From Sphingopyxis fribergensis (lineage in GTDB: Bacteria; Pseudomonadota; Alphaproteobacteria; Sphingomonadales; Sphingomonadaceae): a stretch of 64,000 nucleotides of DNA. The stretch is taken from contig NZ_CP009122.1 in the NCBI RefSeq assembly GCF_000803645.1, positions 3,572,501-3,636,500 on the forward strand, in the 5' to 3' direction. Within the stretch, counting starts at the first letter, position 1. The number at the start of each line of letters is the position of its first letter. The position numbers were made by a program, and so were the translations under genes. Shown here one piece after another: positions 52,240 through 61,510 of this stretch. The notes under the pieces are model-generated. The model was not told the DNA's origin and made no database searches. It saw only the letters and a program-made list of their open reading frames with translations.

Positions 52240-53871
52240 TCAGGCGGCGTCATAGACGCGCCGCCCGCGCGTCGCGGTCATGCTGTGCGTATCCTTCAGC
52301 GCGAGCGAGCGTGCGCGGATCGTTTCGACGCTGTGCCAGTTTGCGGTCAGCCGGTCTGGGGTGAATTGCACGGTCACATAGCCGCGATCTGCGGTATTCG
52401 CCCATTTGAGCTGCGGCGACGAACGGCGAAGCGCCGCGACGCGCGCTTCGTCGGTCACGCCCTTGATGTAGCTTTCATAGCCCGGCGAGGTGACGCTCTG
52501 TCCGGCGATCTCGATTCCCGCGGGCCGACCATCCTCGGCGAGGTCAAACGCCCAGGCGTTGTGCGTGTCGCCGGTCAGCGTGACAAGGTCGGCGTCGGCG
52601 CGCTGCGCCGCGGCGAGCAGGCGGCTGCGCGCGGCGGGATAACCGTCCCACGCGTCGAGGTTGAGCGGCAGGCCGGCCTTCGCCGCGAGCTGGCCCGCAT
52701 CGACCCGGCGGCGAACATAATCGGGCTGTTCGCCCGCGAACCAGTCGCGCGTCTCGGGCGGCGTGAAGAGCGTGCCCATCACGACCTGCTGCGCGCAGAC
52801 CTGCCAGCGTGTTCCCGCCTTGGTCGACGCGGCGAGTCCGTCGAACAGCCATGTCTCCTGCTGTGCGCCGAGCATCTGGCGCGCCGGGTCGCGATAGCTG
52901 GTTTCGGCGAACGTCTTGAGCTTTGCCGCGGCATCGCCGCCCCCTGCAATGATCTCGTCGATTTCGAACTGCCGGTCGCGCGCGGTCACGCGCGTTTCGG
53001 GGAGGAAGATCGTCGCAAGGTCGCCGACCTGATATTGGCGCCAGCGCGTATCGGCGACGGGCATCCATTCGCGATAGGCGCGTTCGGCCGCCGCCATGCG
53101 CGCCGCCCATTCGCCTTCGCCCTCATTATGATTTTCGGCGCCGCCCTTCCACGCATCGTTGGTGAATTCATGATCGTCCCACTGGGCGATCATTGGGAAC
53201 ATCTGATGCAGCTTCTGCAGGTCGGGATCGGCGCGATAGGCCGCGTAGCGAAGGCGATAGTCGGCCAGCGCGACGATCTCGTGCGCCGGCTGGATCTCGC
53301 GGTCCGGCAGCGCATCCTTGGCCGAGGGATAATCGCCGGCCTTATATTCGTAGAGATAGTCGCCGACATGCGCGACAAGGTCGATGTCGCCGCGCGCGGC
53401 GGCATGGCCATAAGCGGTGAACCAGCCGAACGGCATGTTCGAGCAAGAAAAGAGCGCGAGATTGAACGCCTTGGTCGACCCTTGCGGCAAGGTGCGCGTT
53501 CGGCCGGTCACCGATTTGGTGCCGTCGGGGGCGATGAAGCGATAATGATACCAGCGGCCGGGCTTCAGACCCTCGACGACCAGCTTTGCGGTATGATCGC
53601 GCTCGCCCGCCGCCACGACGCTGCCGCCGGCAACGACCTTGGAAAAATCCTCGCTTTCCGACAGCTCGGCGGTCAGCGTCGCGTCGTTCGCCGCGGCGTA
53701 ACGCGTCCACAGCAGCACCGAATGCGGCCCCGGCTCACCGCTCGCGACACCATGGGTGAATCCCTGCGCCATCATTGCGCGCGCCGCGCCCGGCAGCGAC
53801 AGTGCCGCGAGCCCGACAGTGCCCAGCTTGATCAGATGGCGCCGGTCGATCTCGCCCCAATGATGATGCAT
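52240..53871 (-). CDS. phoD: PhoD-type alkaline phosphatase (Tat-exported)
   Basis: A 543-residue metallophosphoesterase of the PhoD family. The twin-arginine leader MHHHWGEIDRRHLIKLGTVG is followed by a hydrophobic stretch with a cleavage site near ARA. Metal-binding motifs include HVGDYLYEY, AQWDDHEFTNDAW and LTGDTHNAWAFDL. It probably releases phosphate from periplasmic phosphodiesters or monoesters. It is convergent with the crotonase gene and follows the DUF3667 gene by 57 bp on the same strand. Confidence 0.9.
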   Translation of the reverse strand: MHHHWGEIDRRHLIKLGTVGLAALSLPGAARAMMAQGFTHGVASGEPGPHSVLLWTRYAAANDATLTAELSESEDFSKVVAGGSVVAAGERDHTAKLVVEGLKPGRWYHYRFIAPDGTKSVTGRTRTLPQGSTKAFNLALFSCSNMPFGWFTAYGHAAARGDIDLVAHVGDYLYEYKAGDYPSAKDALPDREIQPAHEIVALADYRLRYAAYRADPDLQKLHQMFPMIAQWDDHEFTNDAWKGGAENHNEGEGEWAARMAAAERAYREWMPVADTRWRQYQVGDLATIFLPETRVTARDRQFEIDEIIAGGGDAAAKLKTFAETSYRDPARQMLGAQQETWLFDGLAASTKAGTRWQVCAQQVVMGTLFTPPETRDWFAGEQPDYVRRRVDAGQLAAKAGLPLNLDAWDGYPAARSRLLAAAQRADADLVTLTGDTHNAWAFDLAEDGRPAGIEIAGQSVTSPGYESYIKGVTDEARVAALRRSSPQLKWANTADRGYVTVQFTPDRLTANWHSVETIRARSLALKDTHSMTATRGRRVYDAA

Positions 53872-53927
53872 CGCGAATCTCCTCCTCTTTGGGGGGTCTT
53901 TGCCCCGCCTTTGTGACGATTCGGGTG

Positions 53928-55052
53928 CTATCCCATCACCCCGAGCGCGAGCAGCAGCAGCATGAACATGATGACCGCATACAGGCTGAAGAACAGCAGC
54001 AGGGTCGCGCGAATGAGCGCGCCGAACCGCGACGAACGATAGGCGCCCCGCAGCTGGCGGTACATGTGGAAGGGCACATAAAGCATCGCGAACGCCGTCG
54101 CGACATCGCCGAATATCGTCAGGTTGAGCAGCCGCACCACGACGAACAAAAGCAGCATGAAGCTGATCGAATAAGTGACGAAGACGAAATGGTCATAGGT
54201 GTGAAAGCGGCGGCTGAACGGAAACAGCAGCCACATGAAGGGCAGCGACAACGGGATGAGCGCCCATGCGAATTTATAGGCGTTCGCCTGTAATTTATAG
54301 AGAACCAGCGCCGGGTTCGCGATCGCCTTTTCCAGCCCATGGTCGATGAAGGGGACGCCGGTGTTGACCTTGGTGCGCGAGAGGAACTCGACGCTGGTCA
54401 TCATCTGCTGGGCGGGATCGTCGACTACGGCAGGGCCCTTGTTGACTTCTTCCTTGCTGAGACTGCGCGAGACGCCGAGATAATCGGCGCTTTTCTGGAG
54501 CGTTTCGCGTTCTTCGACGAGCAGCTTCCGCTCGGTCGGCTTCAGATCCCTGGCCGCGAGGCTGGTGTCGACGCGCTTGACCTCCTCCTCGAAACTTTCC
54601 TTGAGCGCGTTCGTGCGCGTCTGCTCGGCGGCCGCCTTGGCGATCCCTTCGCCCACCCCGCCGCCGCTGCCGACGATCGCGAGCACCGCATAGGTCAGGA
54701 AAACCGCGAACAGGAACAGCGCGAGCGGCGAGATGAAGCGCGCGCGCTCGCCATGGATATACCGCCGCGTCAGGTCGCCCGGCCGCCATGACAGCAGCGG
54801 TAGCGTGTTCCAGATCTTGCCTTCGAAATGGAAGATCGCGTGGACCAGATCATGCCCGATCGCACCAAAACTGCGGTGAATATCGGCGCGCTGGCCGCAA
54901 TGGTGGCAATGCGACCCCGCCAGGCTGGTGCCGCAATTCAGGCAGCGCGCGTCGGCGTGCGCCGCGCCCGTGCCCCCATGCCGCGGCTCGACCGCATGCC
55001 CTGCCAATCCGGCGGTGACCGCCGCCCCGATGCCTTCGATGTCCCCGCTCAT
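53928..55052 (-). CDS. DUF3667 domain-containing membrane protein
   Basis: A 374-residue protein with an N-terminal zinc ribbon of two CxxC pairs (CLNCG, then CHHCGQ) followed by a conserved cytosolic stretch (LPLLSWRPGDLTRRYIHGER) and about five membrane helices in two groups, separated by a charged region around residues 145-235. This is the DUF3667 layout. Function is unknown. It is divergent from proA across 79 bp. Confidence 0.82.
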   Translation of the reverse strand: MSGDIEGIGAAVTAGLAGHAVEPRHGGTGAAHADARCLNCGTSLAGSHCHHCGQRADIHRSFGAIGHDLVHAIFHFEGKIWNTLPLLSWRPGDLTRRYIHGERARFISPLALFLFAVFLTYAVLAIVGSGGGVGEGIAKAAAEQTRTNALKESFEEEVKRVDTSLAARDLKPTERKLLVEERETLQKSADYLGVSRSLSKEEVNKGPAVVDDPAQQMMTSVEFLSRTKVNTGVPFIDHGLEKAIANPALVLYKLQANAYKFAWALIPLSLPFMWLLFPFSRRFHTYDHFVFVTYSISFMLLLFVVVRLLNLTIFGDVATAFAMLYVPFHMYRQLRGAYRSSRFGALIRATLLLFFSLYAVIMFMLLLLALGVMG

Positions 55053-55131
55053 GGCGCCCTGCCTAAAGGGGCACGGGATGCGACGCAACGGGACTTTCGG
55101 CGGTCACGCAAAACGTGATAGTGGCAGCGGC

Positions 55132-56418
55132 ATGAACGCCGAAGCTCTGTCCGCCCCGCCGATGCCCGGCGATGCCGCCGCCCTGATCGCCGACATGGGC
55201 GCGCGCGCGCGCGCCGCTTCGAAGACGCTCGCGCTGGCGCCGACGGCGGACAAGGTGGCCGGGCTGGTTGCTGCGGCGGCGCAAATCCGCGCGCGGGCGG
55301 CCGACATTCTCGCCGCCAATGCCGAGGATATGGCGGCGGGACAGAAGAACGGCCTGTCGGGCGCGATGCTCGACCGGTTGCAGCTCGACGACGGACGGCT
55401 TGCCGCTATCGCCGACGCGATCGACGATGTCGCGGCGCTGCCCGATCCGTCAGGCGCCGAAATCGACCGGGTGACGCGGCCCAACGGGCTGGTGCTGAGC
55501 CGCGTGCGCGTGCCGCTCGGCGTCGTCGGCATCATCTATGAAAGCCGCCCCAATGTGACCGCCGACGCCGCGGCGCTCGGGTTGATGTCGGGCAATGCGG
55601 TAATCCTGCGCGGCGGCAGCGAGGCGGTGCATTCGAACCGCGCGCTTCATGCCGCATTCGCAGCAGGGCTGGTCGAAGCGGGCCTGCCCGCCGATGCAGT
55701 CCAGCTCGTGCCGACGCAGGACCGCGCCGCGGTCGGCGCGATGCTGCGTGCGCAGGGGCTGATCGACATCATCATCCCGCGCGGCGGCAAAGGCCTCGTC
55801 GCGCGCGTGCAGGATGAGGCGCGCGTGCCCGTGCTCGCGCATCTCGACGGCATCAACCATCTCTATATCGACGGCACCGCCGATCCGGCGAAGGCCGTGG
55901 AGCTCGCGATCAACGCCAAGATGCGCCGCACCGGCGTCTGCGGCGCGACCGAGACGATCCTGATCGACCGCGCCTATCCCGCGCCGCTCGCGATCGTCGA
56001 CGCGCTGGTAAAGGCGGGCTGCGAAGTGCGCGGTGACAAGGCCATCTTGGCGCTGAGCCCGCATGTCGATGCGGCATCGGCCGGCGACTGGGACACCGAA
56101 TATCTCGACGCGATCGTCTCGATCGCGATGGTCGACGGCCTCGCTGGCGCGCTCGCGCATATCGACGCGCATTCGAGCCGCCACACCGACGCGATCGTCA
56201 CCGAAGATGCCGCGGCCGCCGAACGCTTCCTGACCGGCGTCGACAGCGCGATCGTGATGCACAACGCTTCGACGCAATTCGCCGACGGCGGCGAATTCGG
56301 CCTCGGCGCCGAAATCGGCATCGCGACAGGGCGCCTACACGCGCGCGGCCCGGTCGCGCTCGAAGGACTGACCACCTATAAATGGCTGGTGCGCGGCACG
56401 GGACAGGTCAGGCCTTGA
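55132..56418 (+). CDS. proA: Gamma-glutamyl phosphate reductase
   Basis: A 428-residue NADPH-dependent enzyme that forms glutamate-5-semialdehyde in proline synthesis. VGIIYESRPNVTADAAAL is typical near residue 130 and the catalytic Cys lies in KMRRTGVCGATETIL. The ATG at 55132 is the first sensible start. It heads a long plus-strand run; the next gene starts inside its stop codon. proB is not in the window. Confidence 0.96.
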   Translation: MNAEALSAPPMPGDAAALIADMGARARAASKTLALAPTADKVAGLVAAAAQIRARAADILAANAEDMAAGQKNGLSGAMLDRLQLDDGRLAAIADAIDDVAALPDPSGAEIDRVTRPNGLVLSRVRVPLGVVGIIYESRPNVTADAAALGLMSGNAVILRGGSEAVHSNRALHAAFAAGLVEAGLPADAVQLVPTQDRAAVGAMLRAQGLIDIIIPRGGKGLVARVQDEARVPVLAHLDGINHLYIDGTADPAKAVELAINAKMRRTGVCGATETILIDRAYPAPLAIVDALVKAGCEVRGDKAILALSPHVDAASAGDWDTEYLDAIVSIAMVDGLAGALAHIDAHSSRHTDAIVTEDAAAAERFLTGVDSAIVMHNASTQFADGGEFGLGAEIGIATGRLHARGPVALEGLTTYKWLVRGTGQVRP

Positions 56419-56762
56419 CCCAGAACATCCGCTTGTGGCGCCCCGTCGGCCCCGAAGAACTGACTCTTATCGCTGATAGTAAGATGCGTGAGTTTCCGCC
56501 ACGTTTACCGGAGCAGCCGATCTTCTATCCCGTGACGAGCTATGACTACGCGGCAAAAATCGCACGCGACTGGAATGTTCCCGCGTCGGGCTCGGGCTTC
56601 GTGACCGAGTTTGATGTGAGCGCCGAATATCTGTCGAATTATAAGGTGGAGCAGGCGGGCGGGCGTGAGCACGAGGAATATTGGATTCCGGCCGACGATC
56701 TGCCTAATTTCAACCAAGCGATAGTCGGTCATATCCGGGTGGTGAAATCATTCCCCGAGTGA
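56415..56762 (+). CDS. ADP-ribosylation/crystallin J1-like small protein
   Basis: A 115-residue protein of a family usually labelled ADP-ribosylation/crystallin J1, with LWRPVGPEELTLIADSKMRE at the start and FYPVTSYDYAAKIARDWNVP in the middle. The name comes from database usage; no enzymatic function is demonstrated for this short form. The start is TTG overlapping the proA stop (TTGA), and its own stop overlaps nadD (GTGA), so it is translated within a coupled chain. Confidence 0.7.
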   Translation: MTQNIRLWRPVGPEELTLIADSKMREFPPRLPEQPIFYPVTSYDYAAKIARDWNVPASGSGFVTEFDVSAEYLSNYKVEQAGGREHEEYWIPADDLPNFNQAIVGHIRVVKSFPE

Positions 56763-57412
56763 TCCCCACCGGCCTTCTCGGCGGCAGCTTCAATCCCGCG
56801 CATGGCGGGCATCGCGCGATCAGTTTGAACGCGATCGACGCGCTCGGGCTCGACGAGCTGTGGTGGCTGGTGTCGCCGGGCAATCCGCTCAAGCCGAAGG
56901 CGGGCATGGCTTCGCTTGCTGCGCGGCTCGGCTCGGCGCAGCGGATGGCGCGGCGGTCGCCGATTCGCGCGACGGCTATCGAGGCCGAGTTCGGCACGCG
57001 CTACACGCTCGATACGCTTAAAAAACTCGTCCGCCGCTACCCCAACCGGCAGTTCATCTGGATCATGGGTGCCGATAATCTGGTCCAATTGCCCCAATGG
57101 CGCGACTGGCGGGGGATCGCCCGACTCATGCCGATTGCGGTTATCGCGCGTCCGGGCTATAATGACCGCGCCCACGCAAGACGTGCGATGGGTTGGCTTC
57201 GGCGCTTCGTCCGGCCCGTGGACCAGAAATTGCATTGGACGGACTGGAGACCGCCCGCCCTCGTGTTCCTGCGATTTTCGCCCGATGTGCGATCCGCAAC
57301 TGCGATACGGCAGGCCAACCCCCGCTGGTTCGAACGCTATGAAGGCCGCGCAATGCGCGACCCGCTGACGCGTTCGCGGCTTGTGGACACGAACAGGAAA
57401 GGACGCATTTGA
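56759..57412 (+). CDS. nadD: Nicotinate-nucleotide adenylyltransferase
   Basis: A 217-residue nucleotidyltransferase making NaAD in NAD synthesis. GLLGGSFNPAHGGHRAISL carries the (T/H)xGH motif; WIMGADNLVQLPQW is the mononucleotide-binding part, and the C-terminal ISSTxIR-like motif is VRSATAIRQ. GTG start overlaps the previous stop. Followed by rsfS, the standard order in alphaproteobacteria. Confidence 0.95.
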   Translation: MIPTGLLGGSFNPAHGGHRAISLNAIDALGLDELWWLVSPGNPLKPKAGMASLAARLGSAQRMARRSPIRATAIEAEFGTRYTLDTLKKLVRRYPNRQFIWIMGADNLVQLPQWRDWRGIARLMPIAVIARPGYNDRAHARRAMGWLRRFVRPVDQKLHWTDWRPPALVFLRFSPDVRSATAIRQANPRWFERYEGRAMRDPLTRSRLVDTNRKGRI

Positions 57413-57807
57413 TCTCCGCAACCCAGGATGCCGCCGCAGGCGCCGCATCCGCAAATGACAGCGTGGAATCGCTCCACGCTCTGATCCTCCACCAGCTGGA
57501 CGAGGACCAGGCCCAGGAAACCATTTCCATCCCGCTTGCCGGCAAAAGCAGCATCGCCGATCATATGGTGATCGCGAGCGGCCGGTCGACGCGCCATGTC
57601 TCGGCCATTGCCGAGAAACTGGCCCAGCGGATCAAGCAGGAAGCGGGCCGCCAGGTTCGCGTCGAAGGGCTGCCCAACGCCGATTGGGTGCTGCTCGATG
57701 CGGGCGACGTCATCGTCCATCTGTTCCGCCCCGAGGTGCGCAGCTTCTACAACCTCGAGCGCATGTGGTCGTTCGGCGACGCGCCGCCGGTGATGGCTGC
57801 AAATTAA
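57409..57807 (+). CDS. rsfS: Ribosomal silencing factor RsfS
   Basis: A 132-residue Iojap-family protein that binds uL14 and keeps ribosomal subunits apart under starvation. SIADHMVIASGRSTRHVSAI and NADWVLLDAGDVIVHLFRPE are typical. The start is TTG overlapping nadD's stop by 4 nt (TTGA). It is about 35 bp upstream of rlmH. Confidence 0.94.
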   Translation: MISATQDAAAGAASANDSVESLHALILHQLDEDQAQETISIPLAGKSSIADHMVIASGRSTRHVSAIAEKLAQRIKQEAGRQVRVEGLPNADWVLLDAGDVIVHLFRPEVRSFYNLERMWSFGDAPPVMAAN

Positions 57808-57842
57808 TGGCTCACGCCCGCTGATCCTGTAAGAGGGCGGGC

Positions 57843-58271
57843 ATGTTGCTGCACATCATCGCGCGCGGGCGCATCGGGCGCGGGCCCGAGGCCGAGCTGG
57901 TCGAGCGCTATATGAAGCGTGTGACCTGGGCGCAGAAGATTTCGGAGCTTCCGGATACGGGTGGCCGTTTGCCCGTTGCGGCAGAGAATAGCCGCACCAT
58001 CCTGCTCGACGAGGGCGGCGACCAGATGTCGTCGCTCGAATTTGCCAAATTGCTCGAAAAATGGCGCGATAACGGGGTGCGCGAGGCGCGCTTCTGCCTC
58101 GGCGCCGCCGACGGCTTCACGCCCGAGGAGCGCGAGGGCGCCGACAAGGTCATCGCGTTCGGCCGCGCGACCTGGCCGCATTTGATGGCGCGCGCGATGC
58201 TCGCCGAGCAATTGTGGCGCGCCACCAGCATCGTGGCGAACCACCCCTATCATCGCGAGGGCCGCCAGTGA
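57843..58271 (+). CDS. rlmH: 23S rRNA (pseudouridine1915-N3)-methyltransferase
   Basis: A 142-residue SPOUT methyltransferase acting on helix 69 of 23S rRNA. The conserved SAM-binding knot includes LDEGGDQMSSLEFAKLL and FCLGAADGF; the C terminus LARAMLAEQLWRA-like and NHPYHREGRQ is typical. The ATG at 57843 follows GAGGGCGG. Its stop overlaps the GTG of the next gene. Confidence 0.95.
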   Translation: MLLHIIARGRIGRGPEAELVERYMKRVTWAQKISELPDTGGRLPVAAENSRTILLDEGGDQMSSLEFAKLLEKWRDNGVREARFCLGAADGFTPEEREGADKVIAFGRATWPHLMARAMLAEQLWRATSIVANHPYHREGRQ

Positions 58272-59482
58272 GGCGCGCACTTACCGCTCTGGCAATCACC
58301 GCCGTTTTCGGCGGTGGCGCACTTGCGCTAGCACAAAGCGACATCTTCGATCCGCGGGCGATCGCAGCGCGCGAGCGCAGACAGTTGATCGAAGCCAAGC
58401 AGCAGTCGGCAGCGGCGATGGCGCGCAGCACCTTGCTCGAAAAGCAGGCGCTCGCCGCGAGCAGCGAGGCCGACCGGCTGCAGAAGCGCAGCGCGGCGCT
58501 CGCGGCGCGCATCCAGTCGGCCGAGGCCGATATCAGCGCCGGCGAAGCCCGCGTCGCACTTGTTAGCCGCCGCCTGTCGACGCAGCGTGCGCGGCTGGCA
58601 CACCAGCAGCAGCCCTTGCTCGAACTCGCCGCCTCGCTCCAGCAATTGAGCCGCCAGCCGCCGGTCAGCGTGCTCGCGCAGCCGGGATCGCTGACCGACA
58701 TGGTGCATGCGCGCGCGGTGATCGACGCCGCGATGCCGGTGATCGAACGTCGCACCGCCGGGGCGCGGCACGAACTCGCGACGCTGCAAACAATACGCCG
58801 GCAGCAGGCGGCCGCGCTGAAGGCGCTGTCGTCCAGCAAGGCGCAGCTCGCGCACCGCCGCGACGCGCTGACGCGGCTCGAAAATGAAGGGCGGCTGCGC
58901 TCACGCGAGCTGATGAGCAGCGCCCAGCTCGAAGCCGACCGCGCGCTCGGGCTCGGCGAAAAAGCGCGCGATATCGTCGACCTGATGGACGCGCTCGAAG
59001 CCGATGGCGCGGTGCGCGCCGAACTCGCACAGCTCGCCGGTCCGCTGCCGCGCCCACGCGACCCCGCGGGTAGCGTAGCCAGTGCTATGCCGCCCGCCAC
59101 GGCGGAAGCCGAATTGGCAGAGGGGGCCTATCGCCTGCCCGTGGTCGGGCGCATCGTCGCGGGTCTGGGCGAAGTCAACGAAAGCGGCGTCCGGTCGCGC
59201 GGCGTGACGATCGCGGCGCGCCCCGGCGGTCAGGTCGTCGCCCCCGCCCCCGGCCGCGTCGGCTTTGCCGGCGACTATCGCGGCTATGGCAAGATCGTCA
59301 TCATCGACCATGGCGGCGGCTGGGTTTCGCTGCTCACGGGCATGATCGCGCTGTCGGTCGGCGTGGGCGACGAGCTCGATTCCGGGGCGCCGGTCGGCCG
59401 CGCCGGATCGGACGATAGCCGCATCACGGTCGAGCTTCGCCGCGGCGGTCGCCCGGTCGACGTCGTCGCGATGATCGGCTGA
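58268..59482 (+). CDS. EnvC-like murein hydrolase activator (degenerate LytM)
   Basis: A 404-residue exported protein: hydrophobic leader (residues about 4-20, ending ALALAQ), long coiled coils to about residue 250, then a C-terminal LytM/M23 domain. The metal-binding histidines of active M23 enzymes are missing (VIIDHGGGWVSLLTGM; ITVELRRGGRP), as in EnvC, which activates amidases rather than cutting peptidoglycan itself. GTG start overlaps rlmH by 4 nt. The order rlmH-envC-ctpA is common in this group. Confidence 0.88.
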   Translation: MRRALTALAITAVFGGGALALAQSDIFDPRAIAARERRQLIEAKQQSAAAMARSTLLEKQALAASSEADRLQKRSAALAARIQSAEADISAGEARVALVSRRLSTQRARLAHQQQPLLELAASLQQLSRQPPVSVLAQPGSLTDMVHARAVIDAAMPVIERRTAGARHELATLQTIRRQQAAALKALSSSKAQLAHRRDALTRLENEGRLRSRELMSSAQLEADRALGLGEKARDIVDLMDALEADGAVRAELAQLAGPLPRPRDPAGSVASAMPPATAEAELAEGAYRLPVVGRIVAGLGEVNESGVRSRGVTIAARPGGQVVAPAPGRVGFAGDYRGYGKIVIIDHGGGWVSLLTGMIALSVGVGDELDSGAPVGRAGSDDSRITVELRRGGRPVDVVAMIG

Positions 59483-59617
59483 TCGTCCTCGGTTAATCGC
59501 CCGTTAGACCGGGGTGCCGCATGAAGATGCGCCGCTTGACGCCCGCACAAATGCGTAGGAGGATGGCGCGCCGGGGATTATAAGGCGGGATTGCTCTCGC
59601 GTGACTGAAAGACGCCC

Positions 59618-61015
59618 ATGACCGAATCGACCAAGACTGCCGCATCCCCGAAGCGCCGTTTCGCCTTGTGGCAGGGCGCCGCCGCGCTTTCGACGCTGGC
59701 GCTTGTTCCGCTCGCGACCGGCGCGATGGCGACGGTCGATTCGAAGACGCAGGAAGAAATTTCGCGCTTCATGGACGTCTATCTCGAGGTCAAATCCAAC
59801 TATGTCGAACCGGTCGATGATTCGAAACTGATCGAGGGCGCGATCAACGGCATGCTCGCCAGCCTCGACCCCCATTCGGGCTATCTCGACGCGCGCGGCT
59901 TTTCGAACCTGCGCACCCAGACCGACGGCGAATATGGCGGGCTCGGCCTGTCGGTGACGATGGAAGACGGCGTCGTGAAAGTGATCGCGCCGACCGCCGA
60001 CACCCCGGCCGCCAAGGCGGGGATCAAGGCGGGCGATTATATCACCCACATCAACAAGGAACTGATCTTCGGCCTGACGCTCGACGAGGCGGTCGAACAG
60101 ATGCGCGGCAAGCCCGGCACCGCGATCGACATTACCGTCGTTCGCGAAGGCCAGGACAAGCCGATCGAGATGACGCTGACGCGCGAGATCATCGACCTGA
60201 AACCCGTGAAGTGGGAAGTCAGCGGCGATGTTGGCGTGCTCACCGTGTCGAGCTTCTCGGCCGACGCGACCACTGACCTCCGCGCCGCGATGATGGCGGT
60301 CGAAAAGTCGCTGGGCAAGAAGCCGCGCGGCTGGATCCTCGACCTCCGCTCGAACCCCGGCGGGCTGCTCGACGAAGCCGTCGGGATCAGCGACCTGTTC
60401 CTCGAACGCGGCGAGATTGTTTCGCAACGCGGCCGTAAAAAGGGCGATATCGAACGCTATTTCGCCGAACCCGGCGATGTTGCCGGCGGGGCCCCGGTCG
60501 TTGTTCTGATCGACTCGGGATCGGCCTCGGCCTCCGAAATCGTCGCGGGCGCCTTGCAGGACCAGCATCGTGCGGTCGTGATGGGCGAACGAAGCTTCGG
60601 CAAGGGATCGGTGCAGACCGTCCTGCCGCTGAGCGATACCACCGCGCTGCGCCTGACCACCGCGCGTTATTACACGCCGTCGGGCCGCAGCGTGCAGGAA
60701 GGCGGGATCGAGCCCGATATCCGCGTTCCGCAGATTTCCGACCCCGACTATGCCTCGCGGCCGAAATTCCGCGAAAGCGACCTGCGCCGCCACCTGATCA
60801 ACGAAAAGAAGGTCGACGACGGGCTGCTCGAAAAGGACGAAAAGGCCGATCCGCGTTTCACCGCGACCGCCGCCGACCTGAAAGCCAAGGGCATCGAGGA
60901 TTTCCAGCTCCACTATGCGTTGCAGACGATCGGCCGCATCGGTCCGGCCGTGCCGCGCATGGCGCAGAGCGGCAAGCCGCCGGTCAAGCCCGCCAAGCCG
61001 ACCGCGCGCAACTAA
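59618..61015 (+). CDS. ctpA: S41 family C-terminal processing peptidase
   Basis: A 465-residue exported serine protease: signal/anchor around residues 15-38, a PDZ domain near 95-180 (GEYGGLGLSVTMEDGVVKV), and the S41 core with Ser in IDSGSASASEIVAG and Lys in GERSFGKGSVQTV. It likely trims periplasmic substrates or peptidoglycan hydrolases, in keeping with the EnvC-like neighbour upstream. Confidence 0.93.
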   Translation: MTESTKTAASPKRRFALWQGAAALSTLALVPLATGAMATVDSKTQEEISRFMDVYLEVKSNYVEPVDDSKLIEGAINGMLASLDPHSGYLDARGFSNLRTQTDGEYGGLGLSVTMEDGVVKVIAPTADTPAAKAGIKAGDYITHINKELIFGLTLDEAVEQMRGKPGTAIDITVVREGQDKPIEMTLTREIIDLKPVKWEVSGDVGVLTVSSFSADATTDLRAAMMAVEKSLGKKPRGWILDLRSNPGGLLDEAVGISDLFLERGEIVSQRGRKKGDIERYFAEPGDVAGGAPVVVLIDSGSASASEIVAGALQDQHRAVVMGERSFGKGSVQTVLPLSDTTALRLTTARYYTPSGRSVQEGGIEPDIRVPQISDPDYASRPKFRESDLRRHLINEKKVDDGLLEKDEKADPRFTATAADLKAKGIEDFQLHYALQTIGRIGPAVPRMAQSGKPPVKPAKPTARN

Positions 61016-61027
61016 GGGGCGCGGGAC

Positions 61028-61510
61028 ATGCTGAACTCGCGGCTTTCCGCGCCCGTCGTCGCGTTTCTCGCGCCGCTGCTGCTCTATGGCGGCGCGCTCG
61101 TGTCGCAATATGGCTTTGGCCTGCACCCGTGCGAAATGTGTTACTGGCAGCGCTGGCCGCATCAGGCGGCGATCATATTGGCGTTGCTCGCGCTGCTGCT
61201 TCGCCGCAATGACAAGGCGATGCGCGCGCTCACCCTGCTCGCGGCCGTCGCGATTGCCGTCAGCGGCGCGATCGGCATTTTCCACGCGGGGGTCGAATAT
61301 GGCTTTTGGGAAGGCATCACCACCTGTGCCACCGGCAGCGCCGGCCCTGTATCGCTCGATTCGATCATGAACGCGCCGCTGATCCGCTGCGACACCGCGC
61401 AATGGACGTTGCTGGGCATCTCGCTCGCGGGCTTCAACGCGATCTTCTCGCTCGGTGCGGCGGCGTTCGTCTTGACCTTGTTGCGCCGGAAGACCACACC
61501 GGCGCCATGA
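61028..61510 (+). CDS. dsbB: Disulfide bond formation protein B
   Basis: A 160-residue inner-membrane protein with four predicted helices. The first redox pair is CEMCYWQRWPHQ; the second comprises Cys in TTCATG and IRCD in the large periplasmic loop. It reoxidises DsbA and passes electrons to quinone. It begins 12 nt after ctpA and overlaps coq7 by 4 nt. Confidence 0.9.
   Translation: MLNSRLSAPVVAFLAPLLLYGGALVSQYGFGLHPCEMCYWQRWPHQAAIILALLALLLRRNDKAMRALTLLAAVAIAVSGAIGIFHAGVEYGFWEGITTCATGSAGPVSLDSIMNAPLIRCDTAQWTLLGISLAGFNAIFSLGAAAFVLTLLRRKTTPAP

Noticed and set aside
47273..53916. Long plus-strand frames opposite the M16 peptidase and phoD genes
   Set aside because: The minus-strand genes carry signal peptides and catalytic motifs; the opposite frames have none.
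58268..59482. Active M23 endopeptidase
   Set aside because: The metal-binding histidines expected in the LytM domain are absent, which fits an EnvC-type activator.
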